A stretch of 64,000 bases of DNA from Lamellibrachia satsuma (lineage: Eukaryota > Annelida > Polychaeta > Sabellida > Siboglinidae). Positions within the stretch are counted from its first letter, which is position 1. Every line of letters begins with the position of its first letter. Shown in pieces: positions 13,300-26,400 of the stretch. The notes under the pieces are model-generated. The model saw only the letters and a program-made list of their open reading frames with translations. It was not told the DNA's origin and ran no database searches. Made by a program: the position numbers and the translations under genes. The stretch is taken from contig BSQZ01000028.1 of the NCBI GenBank assembly GCA_033239005.1, positions 5,776,911-5,840,910 of the forward strand, written 5' to 3'.

Positions 13300-14293
13300 A
13301 ATGGAATACAAGTCTTTTGTTTCTCTTACAAAACCTTTTTAATAGTTTCATTTAATCCAGTTGAGATGCAAACAACACTGTATTTTGTGTACATTTTCAG
13401 TGATAGGATCCATCATAGAAAACTAACATATTTCATTAATTTCTTCTCACTTGAACCAGCTTGTAACCCTCCATTCTGCAGTCACAGTGGGTTGTGTACT
13501 TTATTGTCTATTCAGTTATTTATTATTAATATTTATTAATTTTATTATGTTGGTATATATTGTGATATATTTATTTTAGAATAATTATTATTAGTAGTAG
13601 CATTTTAATCTATTTATATGTTTATTTGGCAATTCTAAACCATGTTATTAATTTTGCCACGAATAATCTCAGATCTTGCACTATATAAAATATATTATTA
13701 TTACAATTGCTTGCTTTGATTTTCATGGGAGTGTGTGAGTCCAAGACTTCTTGTTTCACCTACGGACTCCTTATATGTCCCTTGGTAGGAGTCCGTGTGA
13801 ATCCCTACTTTTAAAAGACAATAAATCCAGTGTTAAAGTGGCCGATTTCAACGATCCATAAATTTGGGTGTCTGCTGCCATCTTGAATCGTCTTCGATCT
13901 GTAACAAACAGTCATGCTTTCTTCTGTGAGCTCGAAAATACTCCTGAGCACGGCACACTATGTTGCTTTTGGATCCGACATAGGTGCATCCATCTTGGGT
14001 TAAGGGCTACACAGAGGTGTTTGCTTGTGACTGGTAAAAATATCGGAATTTAATTAAATTATTAGCCTGGGCCTACGTGGGAAATTGGAGTGCCATACAT
14101 AATATGTAGTCTACATCATAGATGAATGCGACGATTCAATAAAATAAAGCTTTATTTGGACTTAATTTTTTTAAGTTATTTGATTTGATACTGAAAAAGT
14201 GTGGACTCCCAAATTTTAGCAGAGGGAGTCCCCTGGACCCACACCAATTTCTCATGAAAATCAATGCCTGCTATTGACTGGTGTTTGTTGCAG
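13300..14293. other. No gene seen immediately upstream of MGAT4 exon 14294
   Basis: The sequence is AT-rich. Only the pyrimidine-poor acceptor tract directly before 14294 relates to the gene. No membrane-anchor exon was recognised here. Confidence 0.3.
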
Positions 14294-14447
14294 ACATGAG
14301 CCAGGAGGAACAGATGCAGCAGAAGATGGCTGAACTGCAGGACCGGCTGCAGTATGCCCAGTTGTTACAACAGGGTCGCAACTCAGCCATCCACACACTC
14401 CAGCAACAGGTCAACGTCCTCATCGATGCACATAAGAATACCAACAT
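14294..14447 (+). CDS. MGAT4: MGAT4 exon 1 of those found (stem coiled coil)
   Basis: The exon follows a TTGTTGCAG acceptor and ends at a GTGAGT donor, leaving two bases (AT) of a split codon. It encodes a Gln/Leu-rich helical stretch ([18 protein letters not shown]...), matching the stem region of MGAT4A/B just after the membrane anchor. The in-frame ATG at 14296 could be read as a start, but that protein would have no signal anchor. An upstream exon is therefore more likely. Confidence 0.85.
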
Positions 14448-17400
14448 GTGAGTGACACATTCTCTCTTTTTATTCATCGCGATAACTACATCATTCTCTT
14501 CCATAACAAAAACTTGTTTCCATGCTTATTTTGTCGAGGGAGTTCCTCAAATCACAATGGCCCTCCATATTTGTCTATCTTTCATTGCAGTTTTAATTTC
14601 ATCTTTTTCCAAGCCGGTGTCAATGTACATGAGTTCGTGCTTCCCTGGTTACATCACTCAATGTTTTGGTATCCAGTGTGCCAGTTGAGACATTCACTCA
14701 TTGTCACTAGGGTAGTAATTTTTCATAGGCAACAGGCCTTGACATTAATCTTTTGTAGCCAGTGGCCCAGTAGATTAGAAAAGTTACTGGCCCCCACAAA
14801 AGTTGCTGGCCCGGGTATTTTCTCGGATATAAAACATAGAATGTGTGCAATACGTTGCAGTAGTTTTATGTATGTAGGGCGTATATAAATTTTGCTAATT
14901 CTTCTGGCTACAAGAAAGCCTTGTGTTCATCGAAAACTACTGATTAGTTAGGGCAGGAATGATGCGCTGGTATTCATGTGTATCGCGATACATACACGAT
15001 ACACAATATTATCATTGGCTTTTGCGGAAATACTACACCTACACCAACTAAGGTACGTAAACATGGTAGACAAACATGGTAGACACAAATAAATGAATTG
15101 CAGCATGACTGCGAAACAATAGTGTTAATGTCAGTGATTTCTGCCTCTATATCAGTAACAAGCAAAATAACAATTTATATACCAGCAAATATAATATTCC
15201 CCCCAATCATTATAAAATTAATTAGTTTGCATCACCAGTGCAAAGTTTGGACCAAGTGTGATGTTTGCTATTGTGTTCGCGTGGGCACCGACCCGCTCCC
15301 ATTCGCCATTTAATGTTCGTGTAGGCATCGTGTGCTTCCATGAGTGGAACCAAGTGGTTTATTTATTCGAATGATCATAGTTTCTTTCAAACACTAATTG
15401 AAAAGTTTGCCATGTATTAACTTATTAAATTTTGTTTTGGTGAAATCAAACTATTAAATTATTGTTGACCGGATCCAGTCAAAATTCATCGAAAAAAGCT
15501 AGGACAAATGTGGTATAACATGATTTTAAGATTAAAAAAATCGGACTTTGTACCTTTAGTGTACTATGCCACATGCAGTCTATATTATATATAAATATTA
15601 TATATAATATATCAAATTACATTCACCATGGTCATGGCATAGTGTGGCTATGAAATTAGCAACATGTCATTGTATGTCTACAGATGTGAAAAAAATGACT
15701 TGTTACAATAGATTACGTTCTATGTGATGACTGTCCCTGTGGAAGCCACCATTGGTCATGCCACTTTTGGACTCGGTTTGTTGATCAACGACGCCCGCGA
15801 TTATTATTTATTGTATAGCTTCATATGGCAGACATGGCAGACAGAGTGTTATTGTCATGTCTATGTAGTGTGCACCCTACTAGAACAGACAGTTATCTGC
15901 GTTCTGTTTTGGTGTTGTGGTGGGCATTCAGCGCAGGTCATTGTCGGTATTTTATTGATTGTAAATACAGTGTGCATTATTGATATGTTGCAGTACCTGT
16001 CAACATTATCTAATGTAACTGTACACTCAATGTCTCTAATTGGCAACGTATCAATAAGATCAGGTGTACTCAGAATTCATGGATAAGTTCCTCATATACC
16101 AGGGCATGGCTAATGTTAAGCTGGCACAGATGTACCTACAGCTTCAAAATACAAGTTTAGTCATATTTGAACACAACAGACCAATGTTGTTTTATTATGA
16201 ATCATGATTAGAGGCATCAGATTAACAACTTTTTTTCATGTTTATTTTCAAAATGTTTAAAGCAAAACATTTGTGACATGTCTGTTCTAAATAAAGTATT
16301 GAAAGGCAACACATTTGTTATGTGACCATTCTCAGATCTTGTCGTTTCAAAAGGACTGATGAAGAATTGAAAGTAGCATAGTTACCTCTTAGTTTAAAGT
16401 AGCATAGTTACCTCTTAGTTTAAAGTAGCGTAGTTACCTCTTAGTTTAAAGTAGCGTAGTTACCTCTTAGTTTAAAGTAGCGTAGTTACCTCTTAGTTTA
16501 AAGTAGCGTAGTTACCTCTTAGTTTAAAGTAGCGTAGTTACCTCTTAGTTTAAAGTAGCGTAGTTACCTCTTAGTTTAAAGTAGCGTAGTTACCTCTTAG
16601 TTTAAAGTAGCGTAGTTACCTCTTAGTTTAAAGTAGCGTAGTTACCTCTTAGTTTCATTTGTATCAAGTCAGTAGGTCAACTAAAATTTAGAATACTGTA
16701 ACCAATCCATTGAAAAATGGTATCAAGAGCAGTGAGTCAGAAACAACCAGCAGACCAGACTTGGGGTCAGTTACAACCAGCAGACCAGACTTGGGGTCAG
16801 TTACAACCAACAGACCAGACTTGGGGTCAGTTACAACCAACAGACCAGACTTGGGGTCAGTTACACTGCCAATTCACACTCCGGTATTGTAATTGGAATT
16901 GGTGAAAATATAATTGGTATATTCAATTACTTTTCAGTTACTTTTACAATTACATCATATACCTTTTATAATTCACTACAAGTAATCAATAACATTTAAT
17001 AGGACGTGTATATCATGTTTGTTTACCATTACATGTATATAGAATATGCAAAAATTAAGCTTGCATGCATGCGTGCGTGTTTGCATGCGTGCACCACAGT
17101 CAAGTAGATTAATGCAGCTTATTTAATGTCACATGAAATCGATGCAGAGTTAAACATATTTTATTTAGACTCCACTTAACAAAACCACAGCTAACAGTAT
17201 CAGCCTTCTTGTAGAATCAAACATTGACTGGGACGGAATCATTCCCTATTGCCGCTGTATTAAAATACACCACTTAAGTCAGCAAATCTGCTGCTTAATA
17301 GATTCAAATTTATCTGGTCAGAAGTGATTCAACTAACTGGTGTCCACTGTATGTATTCAACAAGTGTGCAACATTTTGTATGGCACCATGAGCAAGTTTT

Positions 17401-20400
17401 CTTTTATTCAAATCTGCCAGCGAAATACAAGCCTAGAAGCAAGGACGAGGATTCGAAAGATTCAGCAACTTGTGTCTCAGAAGAAGATGATGGATGATCC
17501 ACTATGAGAAGAAGAAAACACTTCTCATAGCACATTTCTGCTGTGCTGTGTTGTCTCTTCTGAAACAGTTCGTCTGTACTTTCGAGTGCTATGTGAAGCC
17601 TTAGTACATCGTGAGAAAATCGCCTTACACAAGACTTACAAGTTCCATTCTCAAAAGGATATGTTCTGTGGCAATGGTGTGGCAAAGATTGTGGAGAGAT
17701 GACAAGCTGGTGAAGGAGTTTCGAGACAAAGTGATGTCAGCCTAGATTTCTTGCAGAGAATACATACAGAAAAAACTGCCACTTGCAAACAATGTTCTTC
17801 AAGCAGCATCTGGCCTTGACCCTGAAGCTAGAGGTCACAGTCTCACACTGCAGTTTTCGAAGCAGCTAGCCAGCTACCCAAACTGGTGACCAATGTCTAA
17901 AGTGATGTGGAGACAGACTATTTCTTGCAAGATGTACACAGGTACAATGTTGATGCTCTTGCACCATCTAGTGCTGCAGGTGGAACTCCTTTGAGAATAG
18001 ATCAATGGTGGACAAAAGTTTCTGAGACAGGAAAATATCCAGCCTTATGCAAGATTTAGTTTGCCATGTTGATGTGTTTCCATGGCCCTCAGGTCTAAGG
18101 AAGTTTCAACACAATGGGTGATGTCATCGATCCCAAGTCCTGCCGAATAAATGTTGACACTTACAGTGCAATTCAAACTGTAAAGTATGGATTGCGGGCT
18201 GGACAAAAAATTGCCATAGAGAAGTTCACATGGCCAGATTATGAGAAAGTTGACACTACACTGTGCAGAAATCTGAGAACTTCTGCTGCCAGGTACAAAG
18301 CCCACCTGAGAGACAGGATGAAAGAATTGGAGGAGGCAAGAAAGACTAAAGTTACATAATGAAAAGCTTCAGAGCAAGAACAGCAAAGATGATTCTAGAG
18401 GAAGATGAGAAAAAGCCAGAATGTTCCATGCAAAGAACTTGAAAAGAAGACAGAAATGATCTGCAATGGCTGCAGAAGTGAACATGAAGAAGAGGAACTA
18501 AAATAGATTCACATGCAGCTGCACTGACATGCATAATAGTAATGTATGCACAATTTTGAGTGACCGTTGTGGACCTGTACATGTATATGTAACCTGAGAG
18601 TTGTGGACCTGTACATGTATATGTAACCTGAGAGTTGTAGACCTGTACATGTGTATGTAACCTGAGAGTTGTGGACCTGTACATGTATATTTAACCTGAG
18701 AGTTGTGGACCTGTACATGTGTATGTAACCTGAGAGTTGTGGACCTGTACATGTGTATGTAACCTGAGAGTTGTGGACCTGTACATGTATATTTAACCTG
18801 AGAGTTGTGGACCTGTACATGTGTATGTAACCTGAGAGTTGTGGACCTGTACATGTGTATGTAACCTGAGAGTTGTGGACCTGTACATGTATATGTAACC
18901 TGAGAGTTGTGGACCTGTACATGTGTATGTAACCTGAGAGTTGTGGACCTGTACATGTATATGTAACCTGAGAGTTGTGGACCCGTACATGTATATGTAA
19001 CCTGAGAGTTGTGGACCTGTACATGTATATGTAACCTGAGAGTTGTGGACCCGTACATGTATATGTAACCTGAGAGTTGTGGACCTGTACATGTATATGT
19101 AACCTGAGAGTTGTGGACTTGTACATGTGTATGTAACCTGAGAGTTGTGGACCTGTACATGTGTATGTAACCTTAGAGTTGTGGACCTGTACATGTGTAT
19201 GTAACCTGAGAGTTGTGGACCTGTACATGTATATGTAACCTGAGAGTTGTGGACCTGTACATGTGTATGTAACCTGAGAGTTGTGGACCTGTACATGTGT
19301 ATGTAACCTGAGAGTTGTAGACCTGTACATGTGTCTGTAACCTGAGAGTTGTGGACTTGTACATGTATATGTAACCTGAGAGTTGTAGACCTGTACATGT
19401 GTATGTAACCTGAGAGTAACTTGGAGTAAACAGTGACAAGTATTTAGTCGGTTTAATGCTTTGGATTAAATGCTCAGAAGTACACAAAGTGTCATGAGGA
19501 CAATGTTTGGGACTTTATGACTTAGAACAATGGGATACTTATTTCCTACTGGCTGACAGTTAGGAATTACCCGTGAGTGTGTGTCATTAAATATTTAAAC
19601 GCATGTGCATGTCTTGTTGTTGTATTTGTAGATTCTGCTTAAGTGTACATTACTTTGTTTGCTTTTTAAATTAATCTTTGAGCACATAGGATCCCTGTAC
19701 GTACAAGTCACTTTGTATTCGACGTGCCAAGCATGCTGTTCAGTCTGTATGTACAAGTCACTTTGTATGTGACGTGCCAGGCATGCTGTTCAGTCTGTAC
19801 ATACAAGTCACTTTGTTAACAGACAACTCTGTTAGTGATGGTCTCAGTGCAGTATAGACTCAGTCAGTCTGTCACTGCATTTGAACATTGTGAGAATCCT
19901 GTCAGCTAGTTGGGATGTGCTCTGTCTGGTAATGCGTGCTGACCCTGCAGTTCACAAACAATTGTGGTTAAATGCCTAGTCAGCATAGGGTCCCTGTTGG
20001 CATGACACATTTAACATACAGCATATGGCAATGTGCACTGAATACAGAAAACTTGTATAAATAATTTACTGTAGTGCTATTCATTTGCTAGGGTGTTATT
20101 TGCACCTAATGTTTTCATGCTACCATGACACTGATATTTGTACTTTACAATGAGCAGAGATATGATTATTGGTTGTGCCTTAAGGTGAGCTCTGGGATGA
20201 GACTGCCCACTTCCAAATAACTGAAGACATGAATACATCAGTTGTCCATGTTGTGTAAGAAAAACATGACAGTTGTCACTAATTGGTAGACTTCCTAGTT
20301 CCTTCCTAGTATCTTGTTGAAACTTCCTAGTTCCTTCCTAGTATCTTGTTGAAACTTCCTAGTTCCTTCCTAGTATCTTGTTGAAACTTCCTAGTTCCTT

Positions 20401-23400
20401 CCTAGTATCTTGTTGAAACTTCCTAGTTCCTTCCTAGTATCTTGTTGAAACTTCCTAGTTCCTTCCTAGTATCTTGTTGAAACTTCCTGCTCAGTTGATT
20501 TGGTCCATCACGAGTCAGGTTTGTTGATGTTAAGATATGTATGAATAGTTTCAGTGATATGTGCAGTTTAATAAAAAGTTTTGCAGAAATGCACTGCCAA
20601 ATATTAATTGTACTTACCAGTAGCAGTGTTCGAAATTAAGGCCTTTTTTAACAGCGGCCACCAATTTAAAATGCTTCCCGCCGATTTAGTGAACCAACAT
20701 ATGCAAGTTATTGGCCCCACCCCACCGACTACGGCTGGGTCGGACTGTATTAGTGATGTACATTATGGTACATACAGGAAACACCAAAGTAAGGATGGCA
20801 GACGAATTGTAGTTCAACATTTTTGGAAGGATATTATTATCTTTTTCACTCTGATGATACTAAGGAGGCAGACAATCCGATTGACAATGTAATCTGCAAA
20901 GACATTTTGATTAATGTGATATTTGGCTGTGGAAGTGCATTTTGGAGGCTAAAATTTGGAGTGAATTGAGAACAAGCCAGTAGCTGTGCCACGGTGGTAC
21001 AGACTGAGTATCAGTGGCGGCGCGTGCGAAACGTTGGCATCAAGAATAATAATTAATATTAAAATGTTTATGAAATTCATTACTTTATTTGATTGGTCTG
21101 GTAGTTATAAGAAATGAACAACAATATTTGGTATGGTTTATATTGATTTAATTATTATTCTAAAAGCAGTGTCTGTTTTTGCTTTATGCACCCTGGTGAC
21201 TACTGATATAGTTCATCCATTGTGTCCAAATTGCAAGGTCCTGCCACTTTTCAATAGAATGTTACACTATGATGACGCTGTACAGATGTGCACAAGGATC
21301 AACTTCTTCCAACGTAGATCTGTACAATACATTCAAAACCTTCTGTTGCGTTAAACTCTTCACGAAACCCAAGCCCAACAGCGCACCAACACAAAAGGGT
21401 TAGACAGTTCTAGTTGGATTCACAATTCCATTCGTAAACGGTATCAGTCGGTATGCTGAGGAGCTATGAACTATTTGTCTAAGCGAGTTTGAACAGGTGG
21501 GTTTTTAGTTGATGGCAAAATGTTACTTTATTTTCTGCCAATGCAACATTATTGTGAATGTATTGGTTTGTTGTTGTTGTTGTTGTTGTTGTTGTTTTTG
21601 TTGCTTTTGGATGGTTCTTTCGACATTGAATCAACAAGTACAAGTGAATTATGTTGCTGACTTAGGATCAATGTCAATGACAATAAAAGTCAATGCGGTT
21701 TCTTCAGTCATCGGTTCTATGTCATCGTTGTCATGTGGCATTAGCCAACTGCACACCCATGGCCTCATGTCACAGAACGAGTCGTCAACATTGCCTTGAT
21801 CTACAAACTTAGGTGTACGCTTATTAGAACACATTTCATGAACTTTTCTATATTTAATTTTTTTAAGCATACTGTGTGCTTATTAGGATGACTACAGTAT
21901 TAGGATGACTACAGTACGTACGCCAGCACAGTGACTATTAGGATGACTACAGTACGCCAGCACAGTGACTGTTAGGATGACTGCAGTACGCCAGCACAGT
22001 GACTGTTAGGATGACTACAGTACGCCAGCACAGTGACTGTTAGGATGACTACTGTACACCAGCACAGTGACTGTTAGGATGACTACAGTACGCCAGCACA
22101 GTGACTGTTAGGATGACTATGGTACGCCAGCACAGTGACTGTTAGGATGACTACAGTACGCCAGCACAGTGACTGTTAGGATGACTACAGTACGCCAGCA
22201 CAGTGACTGTTAGGATGACTACAGTACGCCAGCACAGTGACTGTTAGGATGACTACAGTACGCCAGCACAGTGACTATTAGGATGACTACGGTACGCCAG
22301 CACAGTGACTGTTAGGATGACTACGGTACGCCAGCACAGTGACTGTTAGGATGACTACAGTACGCCAGCACAGTGACTGTTAGGATGACTACGGTACGCC
22401 AGCACAGTGACTGTTAGGATGACTACGGTACGCCAGCACAGTGACTGTCAGGATGACTACAGTACGCCAGCACAGTGACAGTTAGGATGACTACAGTACG
22501 CCAGCACAGTGACTGTTAGGATGACTACAGTACGCCAGCACAGTGACTATTAGGATGACTACGGTACGCCAGCACAGTGACTGTTAGGATGACTACAGTA
22601 CGCCAGCACAGTGACTGTTAGGATGACTACAGTACGTACGCCAGCACAGTGACTATTAGGATGACTACAGTACGCCAGCACAGTGACTGTTAGGATGACT
22701 GCAGTACGCCAGCACAGTGACTGTTAGGATGACTACAGTACGCCAGCACAGTGACTGTTAGGATGACTACAGTACGCCAGCACAGTGACTGTTAGGATGA
22801 CTACAGTACGCCAGCACAGTGACTATTAGGATGACTACGGTACGCCAGCACAGTGACTGTTAGGATGACTACAGTACGCCAGCACAGTGACTGTTAGGAT
22901 GACTACGGTACGCCAGCACAGTGACTGTTAGGATGACTACGGTACGCCTGCACAGTGACTGTTAGGATGACTACAGTACGCCAGCACAGTGACTGTTAGG
23001 ATGACTACGGTACGCCAGCACAGTGACTGTTAGGATGACTACGGTACGCCAGCACAGTGACTGTCAGGATGACTACAGTACGCCAGCACAGTGACTGTTA
23101 GGATGACTACAGTACGCCAGCACAGTGACTGTCAGGATGACTACAGTACGCCAGCACAGTGACTATTAGGATGACTACGGTACGCCAGCACAGTGACTGT
23201 GAGGATGACTACAGTACGCCAGCACAGTGACTGTCAGGATGACTACAGTACGCCAGCACAGTGACTGTTAGGATGACTACAGTACTCCAGCACAGTGACT
23301 GTCAGGATGACTACGGTACGCCAGCACAGTGACTGTTAGGATGACTACAGTACGCCAGCACAGTGACTGTCAGGATGACTGCAGTACGCCTGCACAGTGA

Positions 23401-26400
23401 CTGTTAGGATGACTACAGTACGCCAGCACAGTGACTGTCAGGATGACTACAGTACGCCAGCACAGTGACTGTCAGGATGACTGCAGTACGCCTGCACAGT
23501 GACTGTTAGGATGACTACAGTACGCCAGCACAGTGACTGTTAGGTTGACTACAGTACGCCAGCACAGTGACTGTCAGGATGACTACAGTACGCCAGCACA
23601 GTGACTGTTAGGATGACTACAGTACGCCAGCACAGTGACTGTTAGGATGACTACGGTACGCCAGCACAGTGACTGTTAGGTTGACTACAGTACGCCAGCA
23701 CAGTGGCTATTAGGATGACTACAGTACGCCAGCACAGTGACTGTTAGGATGACTACGGTACGCCAGCACAGTGACTGTTAGGATGACTACGGTACGCCAG
23801 CACAGTGACTGTTAGGATGACTACGGTACGCCAGCACAGTGACTGTTAGGATGACTACGGTACGCCAGCACAGTGACTATTAGGATGACTACGGTACGCC
23901 AGCACAGTGACTGTTAGGATGACTACGGTACGCCAGCACAGTGACTGTTAGGATGACTACGGTACGCCAGCACAGTGACTGTTAGGATGACTACGGTACG
24001 CCAGCACAGTGACTGTTAGGATGACTACGGTACGCCAGCACAGTGACTGTTAGGATGACTACGGTACGCCAGCACAGTGACTGTTAGGATGACTACGGTA
24101 CGCCAGCACAGTGACTGTTAGGATGACTACGGTACGCCAGCACAGTGACTGTTAGGATGACTACGGTACGCCAGCACAGTGACTGTTAGGATGACTACGG
24201 TACGCCAGCACAGTGACTGTTAGGATGACTACAGTACGCCAGCACAGTGACTGTTAGGATGACTACGGTACGCCAGCACAGTGACTATTAGGATGACTAC
24301 GGTACGCCAGCACAGTGACTGTTAGGATGACTACGGTACGCCAGCACAGTGACTGTTAGGATGACTACAGTACGCCAGCACAGTGACTGTTAGGATGACT
24401 ACGGTACGCCAGCACAGTGACTGTTAGGATGACTACAGTACGCCAGCACAGTGGCTGTTAGGATGACTACGGTACGCCAGCACAGTGGATATTAGGATGA
24501 CTACAGTACGCCAGCACAGTGACTGTTAGGATGACTACAGTACGCCAGCACAGTGACTGTTAGGATGACTACGGTACGCCAGCACAGTGACTGTTAGGTT
24601 GACTACAGTACGCCAGCACAGTGGCTATTAGGATGACTACAGTACGCCAGCACAGTGACTATTAGGATGACTACAGTATGCCAGCACAGTGACTATTAGG
24701 ATGACTACGGTACGCCAGCACAGTGACTATTAGGATGACTACGGTACGCCAGCACAGTGACTGTTAGGATGACTACAGTACGCCAGCACAGTGACTGTTA
24801 GAATGACTACGGTACGCCAGCACAGTGACTGTTAGAATGACTACGGTACATGGGATTAACTTTCCAAGGAGTACAAGAAATACTTTAATTACCACCAGTT
24901 AACTTAGTTGTGGTCTCACCCCAATTGCCTTGTAACCTTGAAGGTTTGAAAGCACTGTATAGGAGTCATGATTCATTTGGTTAACTAACCCCTTTTGTTT
25001 GTGTGTGTTGCCAAGCTTGGGTCTCCCCAGGATTTTACCGCAATAGAAGTATTTTTATTGTATTGTTTGATAATACAGTTGTCAGGTGGGTCGACTGGTC
25101 ACAATTGGATGACGGTTCAGTGGTTATGTGTTGTAATTATATGAGTGTTGCCAATGATGCCTATGTAAGTAGTGTTACTAGTGACACTGTGTTAACCCAT
25201 TTCCTTTCTAGAGCTGTTAGTTGCTAGTGCAACAATGGCACTGGTTCATTTCCTTCAACTTTCATGGAACAGATTAGTGTTTATAAGGCACCAGAATGTA
25301 GGGCTGGGGACTCAGTTCCCTCCAGTAGTCCCCTGTGCATCAGCCAGGTCAGGTCAGCAGCCAAATAGACATTAAATGAACAAAAGACAGTAGTTGGAAA
25401 CAGTAGCACTGCAGTTTGACTTGGAATGCATGACTATCAATCAAGTGGACCTGTGTTCCAGTCCAACTACTGCAGTTTGACTTGGAATGCATGACTATCA
25501 ATCAAGTGGACCCAGTGTTCCAGTCCAACTACTGCAGTTTGACTTGGAATGCATGACTATCAATCAAGTGGACCTGTGTTCCAGTCCAACTACTGCTGTT
25601 TGACTTGGAATGCATGACTGTCAATCAAGTGGACCTGTGTTCCAGTCCAACTACTGCAGTTTGACTTGGAATGCATGACTGTCAATCAAGTGGACCTGTG
25701 TTCCAGTCCAACTACTGCTGTTTGACTTGGAATGCATGACTGTCAATCAAGTGGACCTGTGTTCCAGTCCAACTACTGCTGTTTCGAGGCATTGGCAATT
25801 TTGTTCCCGTTACTTGTCGTTCTTTAATTTAACAAGATTTAACAAGATTGCCATCTCGAACAACAAGTACCAGATGGCAAGTGGACAAGGAAGCCATTGG
25901 CTTATCGAGAGTCCAACAATTTTCTCATCTATGTGTAGCCCGCCCTTATCAGATATCTGTCAATTCTATTTTTAAACATATTCACACTACTAGCATTAAC
26001 ACAATCATTTGGCAGTTTGTTCCATTCATTTATCACCCTCTGTGAGAAAGAGTACTTTCTCGTGTCCAACCTACACTGCTCCTTAACTAATGCTGCTTTG
26101 TGTCCTCTGGTTCTACTGCCTTCTTTAAGTTTGAAGAACATGTTCCTATCAACATCCTCATAACCGTTCACTATTTTAAACACTTCTATTTGGTCTCCTC
26201 TTAGTCTCCTGGTCTCTAGTGTTGTCAAACCACATTGTAACAAGCGACTTTCGTAACTAAGGTCTCTTAATTCTGGAATCATCTTAGTTGCTCTTCGTTG
26301 TATTCTTTCTAACTTATCTATGTCTTTTTTACGATATGGCCTCCATGCTTGAATACAATATTCCAAATGTGGTCTAACTATTGCTTTGTACAGGGGTACA

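Larger units (their letters stand above)
8800..13300. other. No gene seen; several dispersed repeats
   Basis: The motif acatttgcccatcttcaaga plus a following ggctaagg..cctg stretch occurs at about 8890-8945 and 13230-13290. A cgcatgaa.rgcttccgtgga stretch occurs at about 8828 and 11886. These are fragments of a dispersed repeat family. A (GGGTT)n-like tract lies at about 10880-10903. No exon was recognised, although the missing first MGAT4 exon could be here. Confidence 0.35.

Noticed and set aside
14448..14888. 146-codon ORF following the first MGAT4 exon
   Set aside because: It starts at the splice donor, lies in the intron and has no recognisable similarity.
18498..19487. Long minus-strand ORFs (up to 273 codons) with [14 protein letters not shown] repeats
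   Set aside because: They are produced entirely by the 34-bp minisatellite, are open in several frames at once, and have no start context or domain.
21884..24848. Could the large regular array be a CRISPR?
   Set aside because: Units are contiguous 34-bp repeats without unique spacers, in a eukaryotic intron with no cas genes.
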